Translations under genes and position numbers: made by a program
From: Owenia fusiformis
Lineage: Eukaryota; Annelida; Polychaeta; Sabellida; Oweniidae
DNA: 64,000 nucleotides
Direction: 5' to 3'
Assembly: GCA_903813345.2 (NCBI GenBank)
Contig: CAIIXF020000004.1
Coordinates: 4,669,525-4,733,524, forward strand
Shown here: in pieces, positions 1-12,095 of the stretch
Position numbering within the stretch: position 1 is the stretch's first letter
Layout: each line of letters begins with the position of its first letter
Notes under the pieces: generated by a model
Databases searched by the model: none
What the model saw: only the letters and a program-made list of their open reading frames with translations
Told to the model about the DNA's origin: nothing

Positions 1-555
1 TTTAATCAATGACACGTCATACACTTTGATGTATCTATCCATTAAAAAATATTGTGAAGTTTGAGATATGGTTTTGTTTGTTAAAGTCGTCAGCTAATCT
101 CTGACATTCCATTTATAACGCATGATTAGAGAGAGAATCAGATATAGCGAGCAGCATAACAAAAACTTGTTTCAATTCTCGAATATTTCTGGCTTATGTC
201 ATTCCTTTTCATGTATATTTTCTAAAAATTCCCTTAATGCACACTTTCTTTCAGGAAAACTAACGATTTTTACAATAATGTATAATTTTTCTGTTAGAAT
301 GGTTACCATTCTTATTATTTGGGAGAATTTAGACATTTTTTCACACATTTTTGCACTTTGAATCCATGATAACTTCATCAATTTATATCATATCCTGAAT
401 CTTTTGGGAGGTATTGTATTTGAGATTGTAAGGAATAGATTGGTAGGTCAACTGTACATGTTGCTTGTAATTTTGTCATCCCCAAGATCTGATTCTGCCT
501 TTAATGTGAGATTACAACAACATCGATTCCGAAGATATACTCAATAACGGATCTA
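1..555. other. Intergenic, contains a diverged repeat copy
   Basis: No gene is seen. The stretch at about 325-470 is a diverged copy of 55,890-56,030: both share a block containing GAGATTGTAA followed by a GAATAGAT...TAGGTCAA tail, so this is an interspersed repeat. The short reading frames here have no recognisable domain. Confidence 0.45.
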
Positions 556-2850
556 TTAAAGTAACTCAGTTAGAGTAGGAGTTGAGTATGGAAACACACA
601 CGAATCACCACATGTTTCTTTGAGCGTTGCGTTAACTGCTTTGATATACGACGAAATCTTGAATGTATCTTGTTTCGAAAATGGATTGAAAAATCCACTT
701 GTGTTTCTATGGTGATTACCCTCGGAGTTACAAACAGTGCATTTGAGAATATCTTCTGATATGCTGAATCCAAGAAAACTACCTATTCTTAGAAGTTCGT
801 GTCTTAAATTTGTTTTAAGATTTTCGTAATGTACAATTAATGACGAACTATTCGTATCAAATGATTTTAACGCAGACAGTGTTCCCTTGAACCATGCGTC
901 TATTCTAGAAAGTAAAAAATTGTTAAAACGACGTCCCATATTTTTTTCTTTGAATACTCCTTCTGTAATCTCTGATACATGGCCTCCATTAAGTCGTTTA
1001 AACTCTGCCAAAAAAGCGTCGAATGGGTTACGTATAATGATAATGGCGCGTTTATACTTTCCTCTTGGTAAGAAATAAACTCGATGTGTTTTAACAACAA
1101 TAACGTGTCCGTCTGTTTGTCCCTCGCCAGGAAAGCCATGCTTTTTTAAAATGGTGTCATTGTAGACTGCACCGGTGTATATACCTAGAACGAAAAGTTG
1201 ATAGTATAATAGCCATTGCCCTATTGACAATTACACATTGCATATACTTGCATAAAACAAATATGAACCCTTTGCATAGGAGGATATACTGATACACTTG
1301 TGCTCCAAAAGTACTCTGAGTTGATTGGCCGAGACTTACTTCTTATATTTGAATAATGAATTTGTTGAACTATTTTCTATGACAAATTAATAATTGCATA
1401 ATGCATACATACAAACTGAACATACTACGTGGTTTTTGTATTGTGTAAATTCCCGTACTATATTTTTAATTTTTACTTTGCCGCTAATGTTATTAAGTTA
1501 ACAAAGGCATACATATACATTTGTATTTATATTAATATCTAGGAAATATAAATAAATTGAATAAAAAAACAAAAACAACAAATTAATCATTTGTAATAAT
1601 GAAACATTTCCACAATACAGTTTAAATTAAATATTTAAACCTATTACTAGGTCAATAATTTTTATTGTTAGTACCTCAGTTGAAATACTCGATTTTGATT
1701 GGTCAACGAGCGGTGAATAATTTTAACTGTACACCGCGCAATGCATTGCCGGTGAATAATATTCCCAGCATTCCACTAAAATGACGTCATTATCAGACGA
1801 TAAAATGGCCGCCGCTAGCACTAGCCGTTTCAAAAATGTTAAAGATGAGGATATTATTAGTCTCTTAGAGAGTAAAGACAGTATAGACCTCTCCATTCGG
1901 TTTACTGTCAAAATTATATCCCTCGACTGTAAACCTCGACCTACGGTCTCGGTTTACAGTCTCGGGATATAATTTTCACAGTAAACCTCTGGAGAGGTCA
2001 ATAATTGTATATTAGATATTATTATTGGATTTACAAATACGTGTATGCTTTCAAACTGAACGTCCAAAATTCTATCGTAATATAACTAATCATATCAATT
2101 CGCATGTTATACTTTTCGATTAATTTTTTAAATGAATTCTCTATTTTCCAGAGAATGACGACTTCACGCGGAAGAAAAGGCATCCTATGTACCCCCACCC
2201 CCTATTCGTGTAAAAGTATTCTACGTGAATGCAATTCGGTCATAGAGGTGAATGATACTGGTAAACTAATTGCACCGTATACATGAATGAAGATAATGGG
2301 CGAATGATATTGACATAACAATAATAGGAAACTAATATTTGAATACATTTGATAATGAAACATTTTTTATTCTGTTTCAGAAACCAATTCCATGAGACTC
2401 TAACTTGTTTTACCAACCTGTTATTTGTTGTATAAGATGTCTCATCCATGTATTTCCAGACCCGGGAAAACTGTAAAGTGCTGTAACAGGCAATAACCTC
2501 TTGGAGTAATGTAAAGGCTGACAGGTGCTAATTAAATCAGTTGGTTGGCATTTGTACTGAATCTCGTTATGTACGTCGCTGGTACTACCATTAGCCGTCT
2601 GTTTTGATACTTCAAAGTTGCCTGCGTTGTCATCAATGGCGTTATTAGAGGCTCCTTTCGAAACACCAGTGATGTATTTTGACTCTGTTTTCCCATCGGG
2701 CTGTTTTGATAACATTTCTGGTGCTTTTATTATAGTTTCCTGAGCCAACTTTTGCGATTGTTTTATTAACATAACAAAGCAAACAGTTAAAAGAATGATT
2801 ATAACAATTAATTGTTTACCCATTATTATGTAACACTTATCATATTTCAT
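556..2850 (-). CDS. WSCD-like Golgi carbohydrate sulfotransferase, two exons
   Basis: Exon 1 is 2850-2418 and exon 2 is 1184-556 (stop included), about 353 residues. The donor is ACAG/GTTGGT and the acceptor TTCTAG/GT; the phase-1 join gives TGIYTG. Residues ~10-30 form one membrane segment (LIVIIILLTVCFVMLI), so a type II Golgi protein is expected, followed by a Ser/Asn-rich stem. The sulfotransferase core has the 5'-phosphosulfate loop SFPGSGNTW, then YTGAVYND, FPGEG, VVKTH and the 3'-phosphate segment RNPFDAFLAEFKR. These are hallmarks of PAPS-dependent sulfotransferases, and the AEF(N/K)R form resembles the WSCD family. No WSC domain is encoded in these exons. A second in-frame Met (position 2823) lies just before the membrane segment and could be the real start. 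The acceptor substrate cannot be told from sequence. Confidence 0.85.
1781..1885 (+). pseudogene. N-terminal fragment resembling Crypton/DUF3504-type tyrosine recombinase genes
   Basis: ATGACGTCA... opens a frame reading MAAASTSRFKNVKDEDII then SLLESKDS. This resembles the N-terminal start of invertebrate recombinase-like ORFs (pattern RFxxVxxEDIxxLLExKDS) of Crypton or QRICH1/ZMYM-related type. The frame then runs directly into a hairpin element at 1886, and no downstream recombinase domain is visible. It lies antisense in the sulfotransferase intron. The family match is from memory of the pattern only. Confidence 0.35.
1886..1999. repeat. Foldback (hairpin) element
   Basis: Imperfect palindrome of about 114 bp. 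GACCTCTCC at the left end pairs with GGAGAGGTC at the right end, and the arms share GTTTACTGT and AAATTATATCCC. The loop centre is CCTACGGTCTC, also seen in the hairpin at 60,971-61,104. It interrupts the recombinase-like fragment. Confidence 0.75.
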
Positions 2851-3661
2851 ATCGTATCTCTTATCTCATTTAACATTTATTGTAATTGCAAACATATACA
2901 GAACATTTTGCAATTGTGGACTTAAATGAATGCATTTATATCTCAACAACTGCCACTTTTGTAACAATCTCAGATGTACAGGACCTTATTTAAATTTTAA
3001 ACGAGCTTTCATCCCGTTCTTAACTTATGTAACGTGAGCCTCTTTGTGAACTTTATTCGATTGACTTTGTTTTATCTTTATTCAGGACATCGTAAACATA
3101 CTTAAGCCTTTGAAACTGGAAAATCATATCTAGCATTCTAAGACAATAGCTCCGATGTGTCTATAGTTTTATCCATTGATGCATGTTATCCATAGATATC
3201 GGGCCAGATCATGGACCATGTCTATGTCTGTGTGTAGTAGTGTTGATTTTGTACGATTGGATCAATAACATAATAGAAAAAACAGCTATGCCCAACGTTT
3301 ATGCTGACTTATCCGTATATGCAATAATTTTGGTTTGAAATTGCGCTGATAAATTGCACATATTATTGGATCCACTTATTTCATAGTATGGTACTTTCAA
3401 CGTCTCTCATAATCCGGTGTCGCCTGCCCTATTGTGCAAACATTTTTACATTTTTAATAAAAAATCAAATATTTCATTGTACCCGTATGTGATGAAACAC
3501 AAATAGATATTTAATAAATCAAATAACTCCAAACATTGAAACGCACATGATAACAATTTATGCATCGGGGAGCATCTCAAACGATAATTGGATTTTTGAA
3601 AAGAATTGCAACTAATGAATAAAAATACACTTATACTAGCTCAGAGGTTGAAAAGTTAATG
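2851..3661. other. Intergenic, nothing recognised
   Basis: AT-rich sequence upstream of the sulfotransferase start. It should hold that gene's promoter, but I see no clear TATA or CCAAT arrangement, repeat or reading frame. Confidence 0.4.
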
Positions 3662-3663
3662 TA

Positions 3664-4645
3664 CAGGGTGACCCAAAAAATACAACCCTCCATTTATCAA
3701 TATTTTTCTTAAATGGAGGTTAATTGCTCTGAAATGATTTGGCACACAAGGACGTCATTCAATGTGAGACCCTCTGGCAAAGTTTCAATAACCATAGTCT
3801 TATATTAGTAAAGTTATGGTCGTTCCAAAATATGCTCCAAATGTCGTCCATTTCCAATGTAAGGTTTTCGGATGAATCACATTCCCTTCTTGCTGAACAT
3901 GTAAACTCAAGAGATAATGTGTTCTGAGATCACAAATTCCAGATGAAGTGCTTCAAAGGCCCCTTCATTCTGTTTAATGCACAGCTTGGGCTGCAAATTT
4001 CCAAACATGAAATCATTAGCCCCTTTTGGTTTGAGGTTGATAATGGCATCACTGTTAGTGTTAACACACAACGCAATATTGGCGTTCCCAGGAAGTTCTA
4101 GGCAGTTCTAGAGTGACATAGAGGCTTCAATAGACAAGAGCAGTGGTTCTAGAAGGATGGAGCTACGTCTCACACTTCTAATGATAGCATAGCCTAACTC
4201 ACTACTCACTTCTATCAAAAGATTATCTCTCCTAGGACAGATAACCCATGGTCACCCCACAGTCTTGATCTCAATGCCCCTGACTTCTATATATGAGGCT
4301 ATTTAAAGGATAATGTGTATGAAAATAACCCTACTGCAATTGCAGAGCTCCAACAAGCAATGGCTGCAAAAATTTGAGCCATGCCCATGGGGAAGAATGC
4401 ATCCGTGTTATGAACAGTTTTCCCTGAACATCGCAAGTTTGTTTTCAGCGAAATTGACGACATATGGAACATATTTTTAGACAACCACAACTCTATCAAT
4501 ATAAGACTATGATTATTAAAACTTTAAACTTTTTTGAGGATCCCACATTGAATGAAGTCCTTGTGTGCCAAATCTCAGAGCAATTTACCTCCATTTAAGA
4601 AAAATTTTGAAGAAATGGAGGGTTGCATTTTTTGGGGTCACCCTG
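3664..4645. mobile_element. Decayed Tc1/mariner-type transposon
   Basis: Begins CAGGGTGACCC and ends GGGTCACCCTG, flanked by TA at 3662-3663 and 4646-4647. The terminal inverted repeats extend over ~100 bp (CAACCCTCCATTT..., GGCACACAAGGAC...). The interior (plus strand, ~4,250-4,490) keeps a broken transposase tail: a degenerate WPHSLDLNAPDF motif, then YLKDNVYENNP and IAELQQAM, which correspond to the WPPRSPDLNPLDFF and LKDRVY..NP segments of mariner-family DDE transposases. Stops and frameshifts make it inactive. Confidence 0.85.
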
Positions 4646-4647
4646 TA

Positions 4648-5977
4648 GGATTAGCTTAGTGTAAAGGCACATACCCCCCCCCCCCTACTCGGCAAATATA
4701 TCTCAATTCTCCCTTTCGCGGTTCGCTCTTTGAATCAGAACGTTCGCGAATATGTTCTGAAAAAGCACTCAAAAAGGACAAAATTTGATTGGTCAATATT
4801 TTCCCACTATGCATTTCGCGTAGCTATTTGCGTGACCCGAAAGTTCTAAATCAAACTAATTACGCAATTTTGTTTTTACACCCGCACGCTAAATAAAACA
4901 ATGACACCATCGGAAGTATTCTTCTTTGTCATTGCTTTAATAGTCAGTATACCGAGTTAATCAATAAAAGATTGTACAATGAACAACAAAATTCGGAAAC
5001 GAGTACTATAGATTTGCTTTCGGACCACTGAACAGATTGACCTAGATAATAGCGACGCGTCTTCTTTGGTGTACTGCTCAGTTGTTTGTGGGTTTTCAAC
5101 GTAACTATTACTCTATGATGTAATTTGAAGATGAATACTTTTATTCAGTTGTTGCATCGATGTTGCAGTTTGTAGTGTGATAAGATTGGCATGAAAGTAT
5201 TGAAAGTCGAATGGAATTGTTTTTTCCAATATGGCGACTAGTCAACTGATCACGTGACCCTCTCTTCCGGAATATTTTCTCACTTTTCAATCGTCGTTTT
5301 CCCCACGCTATGAATCAATACAATGAAAAAAATAGCTGTTATATTAAGATTAATAAGAGATCAATCGTTAGTAATAATTTTTCTGTACTCTCGTGCAGGA
5401 ATATGAACGAATATATCGTTTGAAAAATAGGTGTGAAAATCCCCTTGTTAAACCTATGAGGGAAAACAATGAAGTATAAATTTGTTCCTCCGCGAACTGC
5501 ATCATGGGAAATATTTTGACCTTATAAGGAAAGATTTTCGCGTCTCCTCTTTTGAAGAGGGAACAACGATTTCGAGAATTACTAAATTTATCTTATGAGG
5601 GGTCCCTTCGCGTAGTACTTTTTATGTTAATGATCTGATATACATCAACAGACTCAAAGTGATATCTAATAGCAGCTTTACGTGTAGCTCTAAGGTAATT
5701 CAACAGATGTTGCATTGTGTAGCATGTTAATGTTAAACTACATGTGCATAAATTTTTCTAAATCGTTATTTTATAATTCAATTATCTAAGTAAATGCATT
5801 CAGCACACTGTTTAGTGTGTGTCAAAACAATACGTATACGAAATTGTATACGGTAAGTGTGCTACAATATTATGTGTATTACAAAATTTTTGAGTCTACT
5901 ACAACATGTACGATTTAATACAACTAGTATGTGCTACAACACGTGCGTACTTCAATAGTAGAGAGGTTAAACTACAT
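4648..5977. other. Intergenic, nothing recognised
   Basis: Contains a C homopolymer at about 4,674-4,684 and AT-rich unique-looking sequence with ATGGCG-type short frames that close at once. I see no gene and no clear element boundary. Confidence 0.35.
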
Positions 5978-6230
5978 GTATTTAACAAAACTTGGGCGTG
6001 AACTTCAATGCGCGCGCAGATAAATGACGTCAGATTTGTTTATTTCCTGTGATCCAGCGTGAAGTTTACAGGTTTTTACATGAGATTATCATGTTGGTGC
6101 AATTTACAGACACGTATTCAACAAAGCATGGACGTGTACCTCTATGCGCGCGCAGGAAAATGACGTCAGATTAGTCTACTTTCTACAGGTAAGCGTGAAA
6201 GTTTTTACGTGAAGATAAGTGATTACACGT
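5978..6230 (+). repeat. Direct duplication of a ~138-bp unit
   Basis: Two tandem diverged copies, each starting TATTYAACAAARCWTGG and containing ATGCGCGCGCAG then AAATGACGTCAGATT (a CRE-like palindrome TGACGTCA) and a GCGTGAA segment. The unit repeats at about 5,978 and 6,116. Confidence 0.65.
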
Positions 6231-6699
6231 CGCTCATTACGTGATTGATTCTAGCTAAATGTTCTAGGATGGCCCAGGAACCCAAATTTGATACAGATAA
6301 TTTCGCTTATTATATTGTTAAACCCCAACTCTTAATTGGAAGTAAGAATACATTTTAATTTGTAAATGATGACTTCAAATGTGATCGTTATGTTTTGTCT
6401 TATCACTACATTTGATTTGCGAACGAGGCATTTTCTGTGTATAATGTCCGCCCTTGATATGAGCAAAAAGTGAAACTAAAGTAATAGCTGGAATTGTGGT
6501 TGAATATGAAATGAAGCAAAAATAAAAAACAAAAATGTTTTGGTGCGACTAGATTTGAATATAACCATTGCGCCATAGAGGCGTGACCTTAAGGCATAGT
6601 CACCACATAAATATACCTCCACGTCCACTGACATGGTTTCAGACGTGTAGCCTAACAGAAAATTTTCTTAAACGTGTACTTGAGCGTGGACTTAGCTTA

Positions 6700-7290
6700 A
6701 CCTCTCTATTGTTTAGAGTGTGCTACACTACGTACTCTATGTATTACAGTACCGTAGGGTGTACTACAATACGGTGTATGCACGAAAATACAGTATAGAA
6801 TGTGCTACAAAACGTGCGTACTTCACTATTGTTTAGAGTGTGCTACTATACTCTATGTATTGCAATACCGTAGGGTGTACTAATACGATGCATGCACGAA
6901 AATACAGTATAGTATGTGCTACAATAGGTGTGTACTACAATATTGCTAAGAGTGTTCTACAATACTCTATGTATTGCAATACCGTAGGGTGTACTAATAC
7001 GATGCATGCACGAAAATACAGTATAGTATGTGCTACAATAGGTGTGTACTACAATATTGCTAAGAGTGTTCTACAATACTCTATGTATTGCAATACCGTA
7101 GGGTGTACTAATACGATGTATGCACGAAAATACAGTATAGTATGTGCTGAACACGTGTGTACTACAATATTGTTTAGAGTGTGCTACAATACTCTATGTA
7201 TTGCAATACCGAAGGGTGTACCATAATCCTGTGTATGTATTTTATCGAAGAGTGCTCTACAACACTGACGTATGTCTACTAAACACTACG
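6700..7290 (+). repeat. Tandem array, ~114-bp unit, about 5 copies
   Basis: The landmark CTATGTATT recurs at 6,737, 6,853, 6,967, 7,081 and 7,194 (spacings 116, 114, 114, 113). Units contain ACCGTAGGGTGTACTA, GCACGAAAATACAGTATAG and GTGTGCTACAATA. Related single units lie upstream at about 5,800-5,960. The long reading frame across the array (6,840-7,226) is a by-product of a period divisible by three. Confidence 0.85.
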
Positions 7291-7296
7291 CATGTA

Positions 7297-7358
7297 CACT
7301 CCCCTCCATAAGTTTAGCAACCTTAGCTCCTTCATTGAACTACATTTTAAAACCACAA
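7297..7358 (+). mobile_element. Isolated terminal repeat of a DNA element
   Basis: CACTCCCCTCCATAAGTTTA followed by GCAACCTTAGCTCC matches, in inverted orientation, the sequence ending at 29,244. About 60 bp are shared. No partner end is seen near this copy. Confidence 0.55.
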
Positions 7359-8147
7359 ATAAGTTTCACAGTTTTTCCAATTTGTAGCAATTGCAATGAC
7401 AGGAGGACATGTTTTATTTGCAATAAAGACATTCGTTTTTACTAATATATACGTTGTGATATCACTATGGATGTTCTCATTTTGCACTTGAAAGCATATT
7501 GTCGATGTTTTAGAGGGATGTAACTCTTTTTTACTCTGCGTTATCCCCTTTTACTTTTTATTTCAGATGTCATTGAAATCTGCTGTCTTTGCTTCATGCT
7601 TCAGGAACATATGTACTGTCACTACAATTATGAAGTGGCAGAACTGATGATGATGACTGAACCCTGGATGACAACTCCAAACCTGGGAGGCCAAAAATCT
7701 CACTTTGTCACGGTGGAAGTGCACGGCTAAGAGCGTACCAGGATTGGGTGAGGAGGCATCAAAAGTACATTACATGCAAAGGCTTATAGTTTGTGAAAAT
7801 GTGAAATGGGACACTGTACAATAAACATCCATTAAATCTAGGATGTGCTCCTGGTAAAGTATCTTAAAATAATATTATATTTTTAGCATACTTCTTATAG
7901 CTACACAAAATGGTATTTATTGATTAATTATTTCATATTATTATTTTTTTTATTCCTTTTGACGAGACAAAAACCTGCTCCACCCTACCCAAACCCAAAA
8001 TACATGTGGTATTAAAAATTGAAATGAAACTTTCTAGAATAATCAAAATATCTCTAGGGAATATACACTGGAAATTTTGTGAAAAAAAAGTATTGGTTAG
8101 AGCATATAGTGCATTACTTCTGGGACAACCCTTGCATTGGACAGATA
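7359..8147. other. Intergenic, nothing recognised
   Basis: AT-rich. An acceptor-like TTTATTTCAG/ATG at about 7,560 opens only a 26-codon frame. No gene is assigned. Confidence 0.35.
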
Positions 8148-8468
8148 ATATTTTCTTTTATCGTATGATCTGTAAAATGAAGCCCACTGATTGGTCTTTT
8201 CTTGTGCTATACCAATCTGTATTGCTACTTAGATTATCCCCGTTGATCATCTCCGTCGCAATACAGAAAATATTGGTACGATGAGACAATCTCAGACTGT
8301 AGCAATACAGAGGACAACACGATAAAAACGTTATTGAATGATTTGAAGTGTAATACAGGATATATTCTGTCTCTATATTCTGTATTGGCACTCGACTTCG
8401 TCTCGTACCAATACGGAATTTCTCGAGCAGAATATATCCTGTATTGCACTTTAAATCATTCAATAACT
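8148..8468. mobile_element. Palindromic MITE, copy 1
   Basis: Two nested inverted repeats: ATTGAATGATTTGAAGTG pairs with its reverse complement near 8,465, and GCAATACAG/CTGTATTGC pairs recur inside. The left part carries ATCGTATGATCTGTAAAATG. The same ~320-bp element occurs in opposite orientation at 39,737-40,064. Confidence 0.8.
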
Positions 8469-9254
8469 TATATTACTGGTCATATTTTGATTTGCATAAC
8501 TATCAAATACATAGAGGTGATATGGAAATTGAACCACTAAAACTGAAAATATTTAAGTTAATTAAAGAGAACGTTATACGTTACGTTGGAAGTGCAGTGT
8601 AGCGAATAGTTTTTTCGACTTTCGTCTGCCATATTGGATTTTTTTTTTACTAGTTCATGAAAACAATGTGCATGCTTCAAATTGATCTTTTTATATTCAC
8701 AGATGTGTGTTTTTTATCCTAAAATTATAAATTGTGATGATCACCGTATCATTTCCTGATATTCAAATCAGATATTTCTAGCAAAATGCAAATATTAGCA
8801 TGCGTTGGTGTAAACTGATCACCATTGATTTTTTCAGTAATAGTCATATCCTGGATGGAAAGCTGTCATTTTAACTCTGTATCCAAAGCTTAGTGGAATG
8901 TGCGTGTAAATACAGGATATATTTAAATCACGTGCACCAATCAGATTGCAGGGAATTTCACCATCATGGAATAATCTACTATATTCGCCATGCTATCTGA
9001 CCCGAATGAATCACCAGGTGGTGAAAATGGTAACTACCTAGCTACTCGCACATGAGTTATTGATAAAGAGACGCTCATAACTGACACTGCCCTCTTTCAC
9101 TACACGAAAGAAACAAAAATATATACTTGTAGTTAGCAATATTCCAAATAAAAATTACATCATTTTGAATTTGTTCTTCAATACAATACATATGCTACAT
9201 ATGTAACAAGAGATCACAGGAATTAATCTATATAGTGGAAACAATTGTCTTATA
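8469..9254. other. Intergenic, nothing recognised
   Basis: AT-rich, with short poly-T runs. No supported gene, element end or tandem repeat. Confidence 0.35.
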
Positions 9255-9256
9255 TA

Positions 9257-9889
9257 CAGGGTGTCAAATGGTGTTGTGCCCCCCCCCCTCCACGGCATAA
9301 ACTAGGAAAGATACACACACATACCATATACCATTGGAAAGAGCATTTAATTGTTGTTAACATGGGAAAAGATGAAGATGCATGATGGAAAATAAGATAT
9401 ATTTTTAACTTACTTTTAAAAGTGAGTATGACCCCCTTGGGCAGCCTTAACCGCTACCAATCTAGCCACACATGAAGCTAAATGGGAATGGAAAAGGGCT
9501 GTGTCTTTCTCAAGAGATTTTAATACTTTTCGGAGGTTCTTGAGCAGGGCATGTTTGGACTCTGTTCTCTGCGGCTTCAGTGTCCATAAGTTGCTCTGTT
9601 TTCTCCATTAATATGGACCCCATGTGCTCTGCAGCATTTAGGTCAGGGCTGTTGCTTGGGTATTCATCAATACCAAAAAGTCTATGCCAGATTCTCAAAA
9701 ATCAATGAAATAGAGCACTACACTAGTACATTTCAAATGCATGTGACACTATGTAGCAATATCTGACCTAGGTCATCTAGGGTTTATTTTATCCAAAATT
9801 GAATGCTCTTTCCAATGACATACATAATGTGTCAGTACCTTTCTAAGTTTATGCTGTGGAAGGGGGGCACAACGCCATTTGACACCCTG
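9257..9889. mobile_element. Decayed Tc1/mariner-type element
   Basis: Begins CAGGGTGTCAAATGG and ends CCATTTGACACCCTG, flanked by TA at 9,255-9,256 and 9,890-9,891. Each end carries a C- or G-rich run followed by GCATAAACT / AGTTTATGC. On the minus strand at ~9,580-9,670 a fragment reads YPSNSPDLNAAEHMGSI, matching the WPxNSPDLNPIExLW motif of Tc1-like DDE transposases. The rest is deleted. Confidence 0.85.
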
Positions 9890-9891
9890 TA

Positions 9892-10494
9892 TAAGCAACC
9901 TGGTAAAATGCATCGAAATGTTGATGGCAAGTGTCATTTCAAAGGGCAACATACTTAAATATTGGACCTTGCGCCTTCAGCCCTCGGTGAATTGAGGTTA
10001 TTAGTATTATTCCCACTGTTTATGCACAGGGCTAGAATAATAAAAACTCATTTCCTGGGAAACATTGCCGGGCAGATAATATCCATTTTGGCCCGCCACA
10101 ATGACGTCACATATTGCTCAGGTCAATATCGTAAAATTAAAGCGTTCTTAAAGATATGCTATACAGATATGTAGGTCAGTATTACATAATCGTGAAATGA
10201 ATAAGTCTGAATATATCATTGGTCAGAAAACACTAAAACCTGCTTGAAACTGTAAAAGTTTATACACTCTATTCCACACTGTATAGAAATAAAATAACTT
10301 ACATTATAAGTAACTGTGAGCCAATCATTGCAGAGAAAAAACTTTATGCACTGTTTATAAGATTCACTGAGACAAGTGGGTCAATACTTCATGTACTTTA
10401 TGTGCTCTCACACAATTACCTTCCCTTGCATAAAGTTGCTGTACAGTTATATGTTACTGAATATTGTATATTCATCACAAACAACATTAGCAAA
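9892..10494. other. Intergenic, nothing recognised
   Basis: Contains only short frames (e.g. 9,962-10,174, 70 codons) without recognisable motifs. Confidence 0.35.
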
Positions 10495-10594
10495 ATGATG
10501 GTTCGACGAAATGGACGGTTCGCTAAAACCAATAAACCAGGCAATCCAGGCCAATTTGGAAAGAAACTAGATAGCGTGATAGCGAATGAGGATA
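10495..10594 (+). CDS. Putative first coding exon, function unknown
   Basis: ATGATGGTTCGACG opens a frame of 33 codons with a basic, low-hydrophobicity sequence (RRNGRFAKTNKPGNPGQFGK then KLDSVIANED), ending at a textbook donor GATA/GTAAGT. The composition is unlike the surrounding AT-rich noncoding DNA. No later exon could be matched, so this may be an isolated or dead first exon, possibly from a transposon gene. Confidence 0.35.
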
Positions 10595-11080
10595 GTAAGT
10601 GAAATATATTTTGCAACGGTCAGCTTGTAAACTACTGGGTAACCCTAAATGATGAGAAATATGTACAAAATATGTTTTGCATGATTTATTCATATCCCAA
10701 TGATTTAACTCCTTCACTGCATCTAATAAGGTATATAAATACTAATTACGGGACATTTAGGAATTAAGTGACTAGACCAAAGCAAGCATGTTTGAGATTT
10801 TAATGATTTTAAATAAATTACCACTTCATTATTTGCTTTTAGACATTCAATCAATTTTATTTGTCCAACAAACCATATTCACAAGTGTTCAATCCAACGA
10901 TTAGGGGATAAGCTATAGAGACCCCTCCATCTGTCCGTCCATCCATCCTTCAATTAGACAACAGCAACACCAAAGTGTAGCAAATCCCATCGAACAGCCA
11001 TGGCTGGCAATTTTACAAACAAAGTATACAGCAAAAATGGCAGCCATTTTTCAAAATCGCCACCTTCTACCAAAAGTGTA
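10595..11080. other. Intergenic with a CCATC run and Gly/Ala-type GCC repeats
   Basis: Contains CCATCTGTCCGTCCATCCATCC at ~10,925 (simple-sequence drift) and the first AATGGCAGCCATTTTTCAAAA motif. No gene. Confidence 0.35.
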
Positions 11081-11350
11081 ATTAGACAGTGTGCCATGCT
11101 TATAGTATTCACATACCAAATATGAACAAAATCGCTCCACTACTTTTCGTGTTATAGTAAAATACGTTAAAATGGCCGCCACTGTTCAAAATGGCCGCCT
11201 TCTACCAGAAGAGTCATTAGACAGTGTGCCATGCTTATAGTATTGATATACCAAATATGAACAAAATCGCTCGACTACTTTTCGAGTTACAGCAAAACTC
11301 GTAAAATAACGAGTAAAGGCCGCCATTTTTCAAGATGGCTGCCATGTGCT
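11081..11350 (+). repeat. Two tandem copies of a 135-bp unit
   Basis: ATTAGACAGTGTGCCATGCT starts at 11,081 and again at 11,216. Both copies continue CATACCAAATATGAACAAAA / TATACCAAATATGAACAAAA and end in GGCCGCC-rich AAAATGG motifs. The GGCCGCCATTTT theme recurs at 13,785-14,110. Confidence 0.75.
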
Positions 11351-12095
11351 TCTTTAATAACTACATTTCTAGCTTTATTAATGTCCTATATAATTTTTTT
11401 ACATTTAAAATCAAATCAGTACCAAAATTATGGTTACCCTGTAGTAGTGGAAGACACATTAAAAATGAATATCACCCCCTTCAATCTATTTTTACAGGTT
11501 TTTATGATTTTTTATGATTTTTCTATAGTTTGCGTAACCAGGACGGTGAATTTTCTTCATTTTTCATCAAACATTTTGTCTTACCAATATTTATTATATC
11601 TGTCAATTTTTTCAAAATCGCGCCGCTACGTTTGAAAATAATTCAAATTATGTAGTTTTTCCCATTGAGCTCCATTATAAAAATGGAATTTTCAAACTTA
11701 ATATTTTAAAATTCTACGTGGTGAAAAGTTGCATATTGAGTAGTTAGTTAATGTTATGGTGTTAAAAATTCAAAACAAAAAGGAATAAAGAAAAAATGCC
11801 ACAGAGAAGTCTCAATAGAGTCTCTTTAAGAGTACTAATACCCAAAGAACATGTCCGGCAATGGGGTTATGATAGATTTGAACGCATTGATATATAATCG
11901 TTTATTTGTAATGATGTCTAATTTTTTACGAAATAACTTAATAATAAAATATTTTTAGATGTTTTTTTCATTTGGCCAAATCATATATAATTTGTATTTC
12001 TAAATGCTCGGTATGAAATTACAAAGAACCTTGTATTTGCTATTATTTAGATATCTCTTTAATTTCCAAATAGCAATATTAATGTAAATATATAG
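11351..12095. other. Intergenic, nothing recognised
   Basis: Very AT-rich. Two overlapping short frames at 11,335-11,635 have no recognisable motif. Confidence 0.35.

Noticed and set aside
4299-4499. 66-codon minus-strand ORF
   Set aside because: It is the shadow of the decayed mariner transposase, which reads on the plus strand.
6840-7226. 128-codon plus-strand ORF
   Set aside because: It is the translation of the 114-bp tandem repeat; the peptide repeats with the DNA period.
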